The notes under the pieces are model-generated. The model was not told the DNA's origin. It did not search any database and saw only the letters and a program-made list of their open reading frames with translations. Made by a program: the position numbers and the translations under genes. From an uncultured Anaerolineaceae bacterium (GTDB taxonomy: Bacteria; Chloroflexota; Anaerolineae; Anaerolineales; Anaerolineaceae), in assembly GCA_927443345.1 (NCBI GenBank), contig CAKMKJ010000010.1, forward strand, positions 43,674 through 107,673: DNA of 64,000 bases. The letters are read 5' to 3'. The stretch's first letter is position 1; the number at the start of each line of letters is the position of its first letter. Positions 44,021-53,426 of this stretch are shown one piece after another.

Positions 44021-44497
44021 TTATCCATGCGGTGACGAAATCTCTGCGATTCGAGCATTCGTTAGTTTTTGAACATCCCGCGGATTCAAGCGTATATTTA
44101 AACCTCTTTGCCCGCCGGAAATATAAATTTCAGCATAATTCAAGGCAACTGCATCAATGTAGATATTGAATCCTTTGTTGACTAATGCCAGTGGTGAAAT
44201 CCCGCCAGACTGCAACCCGGTCAGACTTTCAGCCTCTGCCTGAGTGGGAATGCTGACTTTTTTTTCGCCGACGAGTTCAGCAACGGCTTTTAAATTTACT
44301 ACATTAGGGCCTGAGATTACACATAGCAACGGTTTCCCTTTTGGTCTGATGACAACGATGGTTTTAAAAATAACATCAGGAGGAAGATTTAAATACGCGG
44401 CAGTTTCTTCTGCCCCAAGTTTTTCGGTCGGCAATTCAATGGGTGTGTAATGAATCTTCTTTGAATCCAGAAAACGGGTGACATTATTGGAAATCAA
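44021..44497 (-). CDS. ybaK: YbaK/EbsC-type aminoacyl-tRNA deacylase
   Basis: 158 aa. The start is taken as TTG 44497, which overlaps the preceding stop in TTGA and has GGAG about 9 nt upstream. An ATG at 44551 would read 58 nt into the neighbouring gene. Motifs of the YbaK fold are present: FKTIVVIRPKGKPLLCVI, then KVSIPTQAEAESLTGLQSGG, SPLALVNKG and YISGGQRGLNIRLNPRD. It hydrolyses misacylated tRNA, typically Cys-tRNA(Pro), as a trans-editing factor. Confidence 0.88.
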   Translation of the reverse strand: MISNNVTRFLDSKKIHYTPIELPTEKLGAEETAAYLNLPPDVIFKTIVVIRPKGKPLLCVISGPNVVNLKAVAELVGEKKVSIPTQAEAESLTGLQSGGISPLALVNKGFNIYIDAVALNYAEIYISGGQRGLNIRLNPRDVQKLTNARIAEISSPHG

Positions 44498-45579
44498 AAT
44501 GACAATCTCCGGCTGCCTGGTTTCACATAAATTGGATTGGAATAGATCCATCCGCGTTCTTTACCCAGGAAGTAAAGGGAGCATTCGACCCGGTAAAATC
44601 CCGGTTGTGAAATGGAGTATGTCAGGCGTTTGGACTCTTTTTGTTCTGTAATAACATTGCTGTTATGGATAAGGCGAATATTGGCGGATTCAGGAAGGTT
44701 TATTCTTGCGGTAGCGCCATCTTTCAGACTAAAGGAATCGCCAAGTTGATATTCGTTTTCATCATCGTCAATGACGAACCTGAAACCACGTGTGGGGGCC
44801 GGTAGGTCATAGCCAATAAAGGAAGAGCCTTTACGCAAGGCTTCGTAAATCACTGCTTTATCCACATTCATGCTGCCGGTAAGACCTTCATCCACAATCA
44901 GATGGTTGTTAATGGCAGAGAAATGAAATTCATAAGGGAAAACCGTCTTCTTGAAGAAGGCTTTTTGAAATTTAATCGCATGCGCATCCGAGCCACCCAC
45001 TGCATTTACTTTCTTGCCAGAACTTAGAAGTTCATCCCATTTGGCAAGCGTCGGTTTTAGGGGGCCGTGCGCCATCATTTCGGGCAGGAATAAGTATTTA
45101 ATGCCATCTCGCAGGGTTCGAACAACTGTTTTAAATTCACTTAAGCCATTCCAAAGTTCCAGACCGGTAAATCCTTCAACATCCCAGTCAACCCATGAGA
45201 TATCAGGTTCGTGGATCATTGGCAGATCAAACTCATAAGGGTGGGCGAGAAAGGTTAACCCGCCAGCCTTCTGCACTTCATTGATGAGTGTTTGCGGATT
45301 GTAGGCAAAGGTAGCCATTTCTGTTTCTGCGCCAATAACCAGAGTATGATTTTTTTGGGGGACCCGGTTTTGATCATGAACTTCTTCACCGGTGAGCACC
45401 AATACTGTCCGTCCCTGGTTGCGATGGTAACCTTCAAGTCCGCTGACAAGGATGTTATGATCTGTCAGAATGATGACATCCACTTCGGTTTTGAGAGCGG
45501 CTTGGGTGATGGCACGGTAATCTCCGGAGCCATCAGAGTAGGTGGAATGCATATGTAAGTTACAAATGAGTTCTTTCAT
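44494..45579 (-). CDS. PHP-domain metallohydrolase (CehA/McbA-like)
   Basis: 361 aa. The PHP metal motifs are clear: NLHMHSTYSDGSG at the N-terminus, LTDHN, FLAHPYEFD near 113-121 and GGSDAHA near 196-202. The C-terminal part is a beta-rich extension (about 250-355). The domain binds two or three metal ions and hydrolyses phosphoester or related bonds. The substrate is not evident. It is divergent from secG and translationally coupled to ybaK by TTGA. Confidence 0.83.
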   Translation of the reverse strand: MKELICNLHMHSTYSDGSGDYRAITQAALKTEVDVIILTDHNILVSGLEGYHRNQGRTVLVLTGEEVHDQNRVPQKNHTLVIGAETEMATFAYNPQTLINEVQKAGGLTFLAHPYEFDLPMIHEPDISWVDWDVEGFTGLELWNGLSEFKTVVRTLRDGIKYLFLPEMMAHGPLKPTLAKWDELLSSGKKVNAVGGSDAHAIKFQKAFFKKTVFPYEFHFSAINNHLIVDEGLTGSMNVDKAVIYEALRKGSSFIGYDLPAPTRGFRFVIDDDENEYQLGDSFSLKDGATARINLPESANIRLIHNSNVITEQKESKRLTYSISQPGFYRVECSLYFLGKERGWIYSNPIYVKPGSRRLSF

Positions 45580-45583
45580 TAGG

Positions 45584-45613
45584 TTGACTTTTTCCGGTTA
45601 TGAACGGTATAAT
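45584..45613 (+). promoter_or_regulatory. Promoter of secG
   Basis: TTGACT (45584-45589), an 18-nt spacer and TATAAT (45608-45613). It starts 5 nt from the ATG of the divergent PHP gene. Confidence 0.75.
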
Positions 45614-45644
45614 TTTCGGTGCTTGTATTTTCAGGAGGCTTATT

Positions 45645-45869
45645 TTGAATACCTATATTGACATCGCCTTAATTATAACTTCTTTGGCACTAATCACCAG
45701 CGTAATCCTTCAAAACAAGGGAGTAGGTTTGGGCGGTTTTACCGGAGGAGACAGTGGTGGCGTTTTTTCAGCCCGACGTGGCATTGAAAAAACCCTCTTC
45801 TGGGTTACCATCGTTTTGAGTGTCTTGTTCTTCATTCTCACGATGACATCGGTATTGGTGAAAGCTTAA
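45645..45869 (+). CDS. secG: Preprotein translocase subunit SecG
   Basis: 74 aa from TTG 45645, with AGGAGG (45633-45638) 6 nt upstream. Two membrane segments (about 3-22 and 52-72) flank the conserved cytoplasmic loop QNKGVGLGGFTGGDSGGVF. SecG is the small accessory subunit of SecYEG. An upstream in-frame ATG at 45600 falls inside the promoter and is rejected. Confidence 0.93.
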   Translation: MNTYIDIALIITSLALITSVILQNKGVGLGGFTGGDSGGVFSARRGIEKTLFWVTIVLSVLFFILTMTSVLVKA

Positions 45870-45967
45870 TTCTGGTTCTTTTACTTAATGCTTTTCCATT
45901 CCGAAAATTTATTGGGCGGCTCGACCTTTAACAGGATCGTATAGTCGCCTTTTATCATATAAAAATT

Positions 45968-47653
45968 ATGAAAAAATATCGATGGCAATTACTCATTTTA
46001 TTTCTGACCGGTTTAGTGGTCGGAACTTTGCTCATTCTGGAAAAACGTGGCGGCATCGGCCAATTAGGTACGCCTCAACCAGTTGCTGGGGGGGTTTACA
46101 CAGAGGCCTTGATCGGCAGCCTTTCACGGTTAAATCCATTGTTAGATGCTTCAAACCAGGTGGACAGGGATGTTGATCGATTAATCTTTTCTGGATTGGT
46201 AAAATTCGATTCTCGTGGAATGCCTGAACCAGATCTGGCTGAGAGTGTGCGACCCTCTCAAGACGGGGTTATCTACAATATTACATTGCGAGACAACCTA
46301 ACCTGGCATGACGGCGAACCTCTGACCACAGCGGATATTGCATTTACTGTTAATTTACTCCAAAACGGCGATGGATACCTTCCTTCTGACCTGGTGGCTT
46401 TTTGGAAAGAAATCAGTGTTATCGTTCTTGATGAGCTGAATGTGCAGTTTGTCTTGCCTGAAGCTTTTGCTCCTTTTCAGGATTATTTGGCATTTGGTAT
46501 GCTGCCAAACCATCTTCTGGGTGGCAATACATTGAACGAAATAGCCAACTCAACATTCAATCTCGAACCTGTCGGCAGCGGCCCCTACCAATTTTCGGAG
46601 CTGACTGTTGAAAATGATGTCATCACAGGGCTAACACTGAAGGCATTCACAAATAATTCGAAGAGCGGTCCTTTTTTGGAAGAAATCAATTTTAGATATT
46701 ATCCCGATGCCCAAAGTGCTTATCAAGCTTATCTTGATAAGTATGTTCAAGGCATTAGCGAAATCCCTGATGAAATGCTTGGTTCTGCTTTGACGAATCA
46801 GGAACTATCGATCTATACCGGTAGACTGCCCCAAATCAGCATGGTGTTGTTCAATCTTAATGATCAAGCTTTACCCTTTTTCCAGGATGCCAGTATCAGA
46901 AAAGCACTCCTGCTTGGATTGAACCGGCAGCAGATGGTAAACAAATTATTTAATGGTCAGGCGATTGTTGCAAACAGCGTCATCTTTCCTGACAGTTGGG
47001 CTTATCTAGATACTTTGTCTACGGTTGAATATAACTTTGATCAGGCATCATTGCTGCTTAAAGAAGCCGGTTATGTGATTACAGGCGATGAGAATCCCGT
47101 ACGCATGAATGAAAATACGGCTTTACGCTTTGTCTTGACATATCCTGATGATGAATTGCATCGTGTTGTTGCTGAAACGATCCAAAGTGATTGGAAGAAG
47201 CTTTCGGTTGATGTGATTCTTGAGGCCATCCCGGCTGATATTTTCATTAGTGACAAGCTTGCACCTCGTGCTTTTCAAGCTGCGCTGGTTGATTTAAATC
47301 TAAGCCGAACACCAGATCCAGATCCTTATCCGTTTTGGGATTCAGGTCAAGCCACCACCGGGCAAAATTATTCACAGTGGAGCAATCGACTGGCAAGTGA
47401 TTCTATCGAGCAAGCACGCGTAACGATGGATTTTGCAGAACGAACCAGGTTGTATCACAACTTCCAGGCTATCTTTGAAGCAGATCTCCCTGCGCTACCG
47501 TTATATTATCCAGTTTATAATTATGGGGTGGATTCGGTCATTCAAGGTGTCTCTCTAGGCCCACTAATGGATACCAGCGACCGTTATGCCTCAATTAGTC
47601 AATGGTTCATGACTGCGCGCCGTACCCAGGGGACAGAAACACCCGCTCCATAG
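45968..47653 (+). CDS. Family 5 extracellular solute-binding protein (oligopeptide-type)
   Basis: 561 aa. The N-terminus is a membrane-spanning signal (about 5-25) without a lipobox. The SBP_bac_5 pattern follows: LNPLLDASNQVDRDVDRLIF, LRDNLTWHDGEPLTTADIAF, GSGPYQFSEL and the C-terminal PDPYPFWDSG. It captures peptides or similar ligands for an ABC importer. No permease or ATPase genes follow, so it works with a distant transporter or is orphaned. There is no clear ribosome site before the ATG. Confidence 0.85.
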   Translation: MKKYRWQLLILFLTGLVVGTLLILEKRGGIGQLGTPQPVAGGVYTEALIGSLSRLNPLLDASNQVDRDVDRLIFSGLVKFDSRGMPEPDLAESVRPSQDGVIYNITLRDNLTWHDGEPLTTADIAFTVNLLQNGDGYLPSDLVAFWKEISVIVLDELNVQFVLPEAFAPFQDYLAFGMLPNHLLGGNTLNEIANSTFNLEPVGSGPYQFSELTVENDVITGLTLKAFTNNSKSGPFLEEINFRYYPDAQSAYQAYLDKYVQGISEIPDEMLGSALTNQELSIYTGRLPQISMVLFNLNDQALPFFQDASIRKALLLGLNRQQMVNKLFNGQAIVANSVIFPDSWAYLDTLSTVEYNFDQASLLLKEAGYVITGDENPVRMNENTALRFVLTYPDDELHRVVAETIQSDWKKLSVDVILEAIPADIFISDKLAPRAFQAALVDLNLSRTPDPDPYPFWDSGQATTGQNYSQWSNRLASDSIEQARVTMDFAERTRLYHNFQAIFEADLPALPLYYPVYNYGVDSVIQGVSLGPLMDTSDRYASISQWFMTARRTQGTETPAP

Positions 47654-47737
47654 ATTAACTGGTTGTTTTGTGAGTAATAAATTTTCCAGTGGGGATGGGA
47701 ACATCCGCTCTGGGAATAATTCAAAAACCTAAAATAA

Positions 47738-47759
47738 ACAGGTGCTGAGAGGCACCTGT
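47738..47759 (+). terminator. Terminator-like hairpin after the binding-protein gene
   Basis: An 8-bp stem ACAGGTGC/GCACCTGT with a 6-nt loop, followed by ATTT only. The rest of the gap 47654-47876 shows no gene. Confidence 0.55.
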
Positions 47760-47876
47760 ATTTCAATAGTTTAGGAAGTTGTAAATTAATTTGTGATGTT
47801 CAATATAAGGTTCTATAATCTTAGATGATAAGTAATAATCTGATTGTGTGGTTTGAGATAAGTGGAAGGGTTTGAT

Positions 47877-48431
47877 ATGAGTCCTTTTTATACGAAAACT
47901 GGAGATGACGGCACCACTGGGCTGCTTGGTAACCGCCGTGTTGATAAATCCGATTTGCAGATTGAAGTCCTTGGCACCCTTGATGAATTATCTGCCTCAT
48001 TGGGAATGGCACGCAGTCTGTGTATTAATCCGGTTAAAGAAGATATTAAAACCATCCAGGTAAGAATTTACGAGATTATGTCTGAAGTAGCAGCGACGCC
48101 AGAAAACATTGATCGCTTTTCAAAAATTAATGACGCTTGCCTGATGTCACTTGAAGATATTATCGAAAGATATACAGAAATTACCAAAATTCCCAATGAG
48201 TTCATCCTGCCAGGAGATACCACTTCTAGTGCTGCAATCTCTGTCGCGAGGACGATTTCTCGCAGGGCTGAACGGCGCCTGGTGGAGCTTGGTAAACGTG
48301 AGAAAGATTTTAGAGGAATTTTGGTGCAATATCTTAACCGACTTTCCTCTTTCCTTTACATTCTAGAACTCCACGTCTTGCAAGGTCAGGCCAGCGGGGA
48401 CCTGTCATTGGCAAAAAAGAAGGAAAAATGA
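47877..48431 (+). CDS. pduO: Cob(I)yrinic acid a,c-diamide adenosyltransferase (PduO type)
   Basis: 184 aa from ATG 47877, with GGAAGGG upstream. The ATP-binding signature YTKTGDDGTTGLLGNRRVDK is at the N-terminus. EVLGTLDELSASLGMAR and the C-terminal SRRAERRLVEL and YLNRLSSFLYIL follow, as in PduO/MMAB trimers. It transfers adenosyl from ATP to cob(I)alamin, making coenzyme B12. The neighbouring gene starts within its stop (ATGA). No B12-dependent enzyme is encoded nearby. Confidence 0.93.
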   Translation: MSPFYTKTGDDGTTGLLGNRRVDKSDLQIEVLGTLDELSASLGMARSLCINPVKEDIKTIQVRIYEIMSEVAATPENIDRFSKINDACLMSLEDIIERYTEITKIPNEFILPGDTTSSAAISVARTISRRAERRLVELGKREKDFRGILVQYLNRLSSFLYILELHVLQGQASGDLSLAKKKEK

Positions 48432-49132
48432 GCGGAACATTAATCAATTTTGGAGCCATCCTGATTGGCGGGTTGGTCGGCTTGCTGTTGGGTTCACGCC
48501 TTGCAGACCGGGTTAAAAAAACCGTAATCAGCGGCTTAGGGCTGTTTACCATGGTGTACGGAATTTCTTTGTTTATCGAAACATCCAATGCTTTGATAGT
48601 ACTGGGCAGTGTTTTGATCGGAATTCTACTAGGGGAATGGTGGAAGATTGAAGAGGGCTTGGAACATCTGGCTATCTGGCTTGAATCCAGGTTTAATAGG
48701 GGCGGCCAATCTGACGGCAAAGAAAAATTCATCAAAGGATTTCTCACCGCCACGTTGGTGTTTTGTATTGGCCCCATGGCAATTTTGGGCTCGATTGACA
48801 ACGGGTTAACGGGCAATATCAATACGCTGGTGGTGAAATCTATTTTGGATGGTTTTGCTGCCATGGCATTTGCATCGAGCCTGGGTGTTGGGGTGTTGTT
48901 TTCTGCATTCATGGTATTGATTTATCAAGGGTCCATCAGCTTACTGGCTGCACAGGTGCAAAGTTTCGCAACGCCGGTGATGATGAACGAATTGACAGCT
49001 ACGGGGGGCGTATTATTGGTTGCAATAGCGGTTAGCAGTCTGTTAGAGCTGCGCAAAATCAGGACGGCCAGCCTGTTACCAGCCCTACTGGTTGCCCCTC
49101 TGATTGTCTGGATAATTTCATTGTTGAGTTAA
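48428..49132 (+). CDS. DUF554 family membrane protein
   Basis: 234 aa with about seven membrane segments. The conserved glycine-rich start GTLINFGAILIGGLVGLLLG and the middle CIGPMAILGSIDNGLTGN plus VKSILDGFAAMAFASSLGVG identify DUF554 (YdfK/YqgA-like). These are proposed transporters with no confirmed substrate. It is translationally coupled to the cobalamin adenosyltransferase and ends at a strong bidirectional terminator. Confidence 0.88.
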   Translation: MSGTLINFGAILIGGLVGLLLGSRLADRVKKTVISGLGLFTMVYGISLFIETSNALIVLGSVLIGILLGEWWKIEEGLEHLAIWLESRFNRGGQSDGKEKFIKGFLTATLVFCIGPMAILGSIDNGLTGNINTLVVKSILDGFAAMAFASSLGVGVLFSAFMVLIYQGSISLLAAQVQSFATPVMMNELTATGGVLLVAIAVSSLLELRKIRTASLLPALLVAPLIVWIISLLS

Positions 49133-49137
49133 AACAA

Positions 49138-49169
49138 AAAGTCGGCAGGCTCAAACACCTGCCGACTTT
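49138..49169. terminator. Bidirectional intrinsic terminator
   Basis: A perfect 12-bp stem AAAGTCGGCAGG/CCTGCCGACTTT with an 8-nt loop (49138-49149 with 49158-49169). There is a T-rich tail on the plus strand and an A-rich flank on the other, serving the two convergent genes. Confidence 0.93.
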
Positions 49170-49187
49170 CTTTAATAGGTCGATTTA

Positions 49188-49886
49188 TTATTTGTTTAGG
49201 GCTGCTTCAAGAGCAGTGATCAGATCACCTTCCACCACGACGCCATCAATTGTAAATGAGGGAGTTTGGTTGATGCCGGAATTCGTCGCAAAATCATTGG
49301 CATCCATCACATCTTGATAGTGCTCTGCTGATTTAAGGCATGTGCTGAAGGTTTTCATATCCAATGAAAGGCTCTCGGCGAAAGCTAACAACCGTTTTTC
49401 ACTGAAGGCACCCTGGTTTTCACCAATTTGATTGGCAAAAATATAATCGCGGTATTCCCAGAATTTTCCCTGGTCATTGGCACAATATGCAGCTTCAGCA
49501 GATTTGATGGATTCATCATATGGGTTGTTTCTTACAAAACTGCCCACAAAGGAAAACGGCGAAAAAGTATAGAATACTTTGCCTGTTTCGACATAATTCT
49601 GAATGACAGTCGGTTCTGTGTTTGACCAATATACTCCACAACCCGGGCATTGGAAATCTGCAAACTCAGTCAATTTTACAGGTGCGTTTGGATCTCCCAT
49701 GGTTAGACCGTCAGTAATTGTGGCGCTATGGAAGGTTGGAACAATTACCTCGGCAACGGGTTTGTAGGTTGAAAGAATTACAATTCCTAGTACTACAACT
49801 ACCAATACACCAATAATGATAAATGGAGTGATGTCTCTGCGTTTCTTTTTACTTCTTCTACGTTTTATTTCGTCTCTGTTAGCCAT
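49188..49886 (-). CDS. DsbA-like thioredoxin-fold oxidoreductase, membrane-anchored
   Basis: 232 aa. A very basic N-terminus is followed by one membrane segment (about 20-43). The thioredoxin fold carries the active site CPGC in FADFQCPGCGVYW near residues 75-87. A helical insert and the cis-Pro region NQTPSFTIDG follow. It is a thiol-disulfide oxidase or isomerase acting outside the membrane. A GGAGG-like site (GGAGGA) precedes the ATG. Confidence 0.88.
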   Translation of the reverse strand: MANRDEIKRRRSKKKRRDITPFIIIGVLVVVVLGIVILSTYKPVAEVIVPTFHSATITDGLTMGDPNAPVKLTEFADFQCPGCGVYWSNTEPTVIQNYVETGKVFYTFSPFSFVGSFVRNNPYDESIKSAEAAYCANDQGKFWEYRDYIFANQIGENQGAFSEKRLLAFAESLSLDMKTFSTCLKSAEHYQDVMDANDFATNSGINQTPSFTIDGVVVEGDLITALEAALNK

Positions 49887-49965
49887 TTAATCCTCCAAAA
49901 TTTTAAGAATTGTCTCATAAAGGATGAAGAATGTCCAGTTATCAGACAAGTAAAGCGAGATTTGC

Positions 49966-50811
49966 CTAAATTTGGTATTGAAAAACCGGAAAAGTTTCAC
50001 CAGTCAATATAAAACCAAGCCTTTGATAAAGTGCAAGTGATGCCATGTTTGTACTTTGTGTATTGACCGAAATTTGGGAAATCCCTTTATGAATGAAGTA
50101 TTCAAACATATCTGCTATCAGGCTTGACCCTATGTGTTGGTTTTGAAAAGCTGGATGAATGGCGATGCGCGCCAGGTGTGCTGAAATATGGTTGGCTGTA
50201 GTCATTTCGTAACCCACGATGCGGTCATCCAATTCGACAACAGATGCATGTTCTGCCTGGGCATAAGCCAATTTAACCTTGTCAGGTGGGTTTACCCAGA
50301 TGGGTTCAAATGCTGATTGATCCAAAACCGCCACTTTATCGAGGTCAACCTCTTCCATGGGTCGAATTATCCAGGGTTGGTCGACTGGTTTAAACACGGG
50401 CATTTTTTCATTCCATTGTAAAACCACGATGTTTTGAAAATTAACGAATCTGGAACCTTCTAATAGACCAGCGAACCAATCGTTGAGTCCGACTGAATAA
50501 AGTGTAGTACCAGCCATGTTTGGAAGGGTTTGAATTGCATTGAACAAAGGTTCCCAGGTTAGAGCAAGATCGTATTTCTTCTCGCAAGCAAAACATCTTA
50601 TCCAGGCTATATTTTGGTGATCTGGCGGGCAGGTTAATATTGCCTGCAGACGGTATTCATCATACATCATGAGAAATGGTGTGAACGGAATCCAATCTAA
50701 AACACCCTGCCAATCAAGGTGCCTGTGAGTGCACGCTGCTCGGGATAGAAAATCAGCAATGGAGGAAGTATCCGATTTCTGTGCCTGGCGAATGGTGATG
50801 GATGAATTCAT
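49966..50811 (-). CDS. GNAT family N-acetyltransferase (two-lobed)
   Basis: 281 aa. The C-terminal lobe is a standard GNAT domain: the acetyl-CoA motif RIAIHPAFQNQHIGSSLIAD is at about 216-235, then MASLALYQRLGFILTGE. The N-terminal lobe (about 1-140) looks like a diverged second acetyltransferase-like fold. The substrate is unknown. It is the last gene of a tight minus-strand series (XRE regulator, TPR protein, GNAT) with gaps of 4 nt. Confidence 0.78.
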   Translation of the reverse strand: MNSSITIRQAQKSDTSSIADFLSRAACTHRHLDWQGVLDWIPFTPFLMMYDEYRLQAILTCPPDHQNIAWIRCFACEKKYDLALTWEPLFNAIQTLPNMAGTTLYSVGLNDWFAGLLEGSRFVNFQNIVVLQWNEKMPVFKPVDQPWIIRPMEEVDLDKVAVLDQSAFEPIWVNPPDKVKLAYAQAEHASVVELDDRIVGYEMTTANHISAHLARIAIHPAFQNQHIGSSLIADMFEYFIHKGISQISVNTQSTNMASLALYQRLGFILTGETFPVFQYQI

Positions 50812-50815
50812 AGAT

Positions 50816-51358
50816 TCAGGAGCGGTGAGTGATTTTATTAATCAAAGTGCCAAGAAACCCTTTAAGGACTTTATCCTTTACTGTTTTCTTCTCGTTTTGA
50901 TTGTAGGAAGCCTCAAGTGAGGCGAGTGCCTGGTATCGTTTGCCCGTTTTCATCTGAAGATCTGATATTTTCTTCAATGTTAAAGCCCGCATTTCTTTTT
51001 CATCAGTCTCCTTAAAAAGGTCGGCTGAGGTTTCAAATGTGGATAATGCTTCAGGAAATTTACCCAAAGCCTGTAAAGCGGCAGCGGTATTTCCAAGCGC
51101 CATGGCTTGTCGTTTTTGATCGTTGGCGTCAGCAAAAATTTGGGCTGTATCGTGAAGCACTTCAAGTGCTTCTTCAGGTTTCTTGAGTTCAAGTAATACC
51201 ACACTCAAATTGTTCCGCATTTCAGCGGCTGAAAGCACATCCTGAGCTTCATCAAGCTGGCTTATGCAATCAGCAAAAGCTTCTGCAGCAGCCTTGAAAT
51301 CCTTTTTCTTATAGGCTTCAAAGCCTTTATCTTTGAGTAAGGCAGATTGTTGGTCCAT
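50816..51358 (-). CDS. TPR protein, soluble
   Basis: 180 aa without a signal peptide. Four or five TPR units are seen: FEAYKKKDFKAAAEAFADCI, AEMRNNLSVVLLELKKPEEA, QAMALGNTAAALQALGKFPE and RALTLKKISDLQMKTGKRYQ. A C-terminal basic hydrophobic tail (KDKVLKGFLGTLINKITH) may touch membrane. It is an adaptor-like protein. It starts 4 nt after the double-XRE regulator gene, which suggests a shared task. Confidence 0.78.
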   Translation of the reverse strand: MDQQSALLKDKGFEAYKKKDFKAAAEAFADCISQLDEAQDVLSAAEMRNNLSVVLLELKKPEEALEVLHDTAQIFADANDQKRQAMALGNTAAALQALGKFPEALSTFETSADLFKETDEKEMRALTLKKISDLQMKTGKRYQALASLEASYNQNEKKTVKDKVLKGFLGTLINKITHRS

Positions 51359-51362
51359 AAGA

Positions 51363-52040
51363 TTAATAAGTGATCTCCAGGAGGCCTTCAGCTATGCTGC
51401 GTAATTTTGCTGCATCCAATTCGCTTAATTTGCGTGCCAATTCGAGATAGGGCAGGTTGACGGGATTGTTCACAAACCCAATAATATCTTCCGGATAATT
51501 TTCAAAAAGTTTTGTGGTTGATACATCCCTTGATGGAGCAGAATCCGTCTCAGGTTGGTGGGGAATAAGCGAGAACAACGGAATTTGATATTCTGAGCAA
51601 AGGAGTTCGAGGACAGGTAATGGAACAGGTTTGCTGCCAGATTCAAATTGATCCAGTTCATTCGGTTCCAGGCCGCAATTTGCCGACACGGACTCGATGG
51701 TGAGGTTTTGTTCAAGGCGTGTTTTTCGTAAAATCAAGGCAATCACGCGGTCACGCAGACCGGCATAATGCTGCACCGCAGCTTGATCCGGTTTATTTGA
51801 GATCAAATCCTGCATTTCACCAGCGATCAGTGTTTCAGTTGAATAGCCCAGTTTCAAGGCAACTATTTCGATTTCAGGAAGCGTTATTGTAGCGTCACCT
51901 TGTTCAATCGCCTGTAGTTTCTCGTTAGCAATGCCAGTCCACAGACATAAAACTTCAGTGGTAAGGCCTTTCTTCTGTCTTAAGGCGGCTAACCTGACAC
52001 CGAATTTCTTGGCTTTGATGGACAATAATTGAGTGTTCAT
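51363..52040 (-). CDS. Regulator with two XRE-type helix-turn-helix domains
   Basis: 225 aa. The first HTH lies at about 10-65 (LAALRQKKGLTTEVLCLWTG, then KLQAIEQGDATI). The second lies at about 95-155 (LILRKTRLEQNLTIESVSAN, then LDQFESGSKPVPL). A short C-terminal helical region follows (LPYLELARKLSELDAAKLRS). Two HTH units in one chain suggest binding to an asymmetric or long operator. The target is unknown. It leads a tight set with a TPR and a GNAT gene. Confidence 0.78.
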   Translation of the reverse strand: MNTQLLSIKAKKFGVRLAALRQKKGLTTEVLCLWTGIANEKLQAIEQGDATITLPEIEIVALKLGYSTETLIAGEMQDLISNKPDQAAVQHYAGLRDRVIALILRKTRLEQNLTIESVSANCGLEPNELDQFESGSKPVPLPVLELLCSEYQIPLFSLIPHQPETDSAPSRDVSTTKLFENYPEDIIGFVNNPVNLPYLELARKLSELDAAKLRSIAEGLLEITY

Positions 52041-52109
52041 TCACATTTCCCTTGCTGCATAAAGATTACCAGCGTAAAACGATTATAGCATTTAATGGGG
52101 TCTAACATT

Positions 52110-53426
52110 TTATCCGCGCAGGTGCTGGCCGTCACGAATCATATTACCGTAATTGACCCCGAATACTTCAGGTCCTAGTCTGAAGCCATTGGCTTCTAGT
52201 CGGGGCGTGAATAATGGGCGAATGCCTGAGGGCTTAAGTTCGCCAATAATTTTGCCGTCCTCTGTGAAGTCGGTTTGTTCAAATTTGAATATATCGGTCA
52301 TCACCACAGTTTCACCTTCCATCCCTGAAACTTCAGTGATGTAGGTAACACGACGGCTGCCATCCTTCAAGCGTGAGAGCTGGACGACTAAATCAACGGC
52401 CGAGGCAATTTGTTCGCGAACCACTCTTAAGGGCAATTCCATGCCGGCCATCATGGTCATGGTTTCCATTCTTGAAAGGGCATCGCGGGGTGAATTGGCG
52501 TGCAGAGTGGTCAGTGAGCCGTCATGGCCAGTATTCATGGCCTGAAGCATATCCAGGCACTCGCCGCCTCTCACCTCGCCAACTACGATGCGGTCTGGAC
52601 GCATGCGCAGGGCATTGCGCACCAAATCGCGGATGGACACTTCATGTTTACCCTCGATGTTGGGTGGTTTGGTTTCCATGCGCACGACATGCGGCTGCTG
52701 CAATTTAAGCTCTGCAGAATCTTCAATGGTGACGATGCGGTTACCGGCTGGAATGTATTTGGAAATGGCATTCAAGAGGGTGGTTTTACCAGACCCTGTG
52801 CCGCCAGAAACGATGATGTTCAATTTAGAGACCACACAAGCTTCTATGAATGCCGCCATGTTTTGTGTCAGAGACCCCTTTTCGATTAACTGCTCCATTT
52901 CCATACGGTTTTTGCCGAATTTGCGGATGGTGAGCGAAGGGCCGTCAATGGCAACGGGGGGAATAACCGCGTTGACACGCGAACCGTCTGGCAAACGTGC
53001 ATCCACTGTGGGTGAATCGTGATCGACCCGTCTGCCAAGAGGTAGAATAATGCGGTCAATGATACGGATAATCTGTTCATCACTCTCAAAGGTGACCTCA
53101 GATTTGGTCAGCATGCCGCCTTTTTCTACAAAGACATTATCTTTGCCATTGACCATAATCTCAGAAATGTCAGGATTATCCAACAATGATTGAAGCGGGC
53201 CGTAGCCCAAAATATCATCCATGATTTCTTTGAACAATTGGTCGCGGATAGGTTGAGGCAGCTTCAGATTTAAATTTTGATAGTTTTGAAGCATGCAGTC
53301 AATAACAGCCTGTCGTCTGTTCTCAGAAGAAACCTGGCTGTTTTCCATCTCCGCGACGATCAGGCCCGTCAGGTAGGATTTTAATTTAATCAGTTCTTTT
53401 TCATGAGAAAGCGGATTGTCGGTCAT
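52110..53426 (-). CDS. cpaF: CpaF/TadA-family secretion ATPase (orphan)
   Basis: 438 aa. It has the type II/IV secretion ATPase layout: a helical N-domain (about 1-110), then VDARLPDGSRVNAVIPP, Walker A GGTGSGKT (208-215), an Asp box (IVTIEDSAELKL), Walker B (RIVVGEVRGGECLDML) and the His box in GSLTTLHANSPRDAL. It would power a Tad-like pilus or secretion machine. No other tad/flp genes are in the window. It overlaps the small upstream gene by 4 nt (ATGA), placing it in the two-component operon. Confidence 0.9.
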   Translation of the reverse strand: MTDNPLSHEKELIKLKSYLTGLIVAEMENSQVSSENRRQAVIDCMLQNYQNLNLKLPQPIRDQLFKEIMDDILGYGPLQSLLDNPDISEIMVNGKDNVFVEKGGMLTKSEVTFESDEQIIRIIDRIILPLGRRVDHDSPTVDARLPDGSRVNAVIPPVAIDGPSLTIRKFGKNRMEMEQLIEKGSLTQNMAAFIEACVVSKLNIIVSGGTGSGKTTLLNAISKYIPAGNRIVTIEDSAELKLQQPHVVRMETKPPNIEGKHEVSIRDLVRNALRMRPDRIVVGEVRGGECLDMLQAMNTGHDGSLTTLHANSPRDALSRMETMTMMAGMELPLRVVREQIASAVDLVVQLSRLKDGSRRVTYITEVSGMEGETVVMTDIFKFEQTDFTEDGKIIGELKPSGIRPLFTPRLEANGFRLGPEVFGVNYGNMIRDGQHLRG

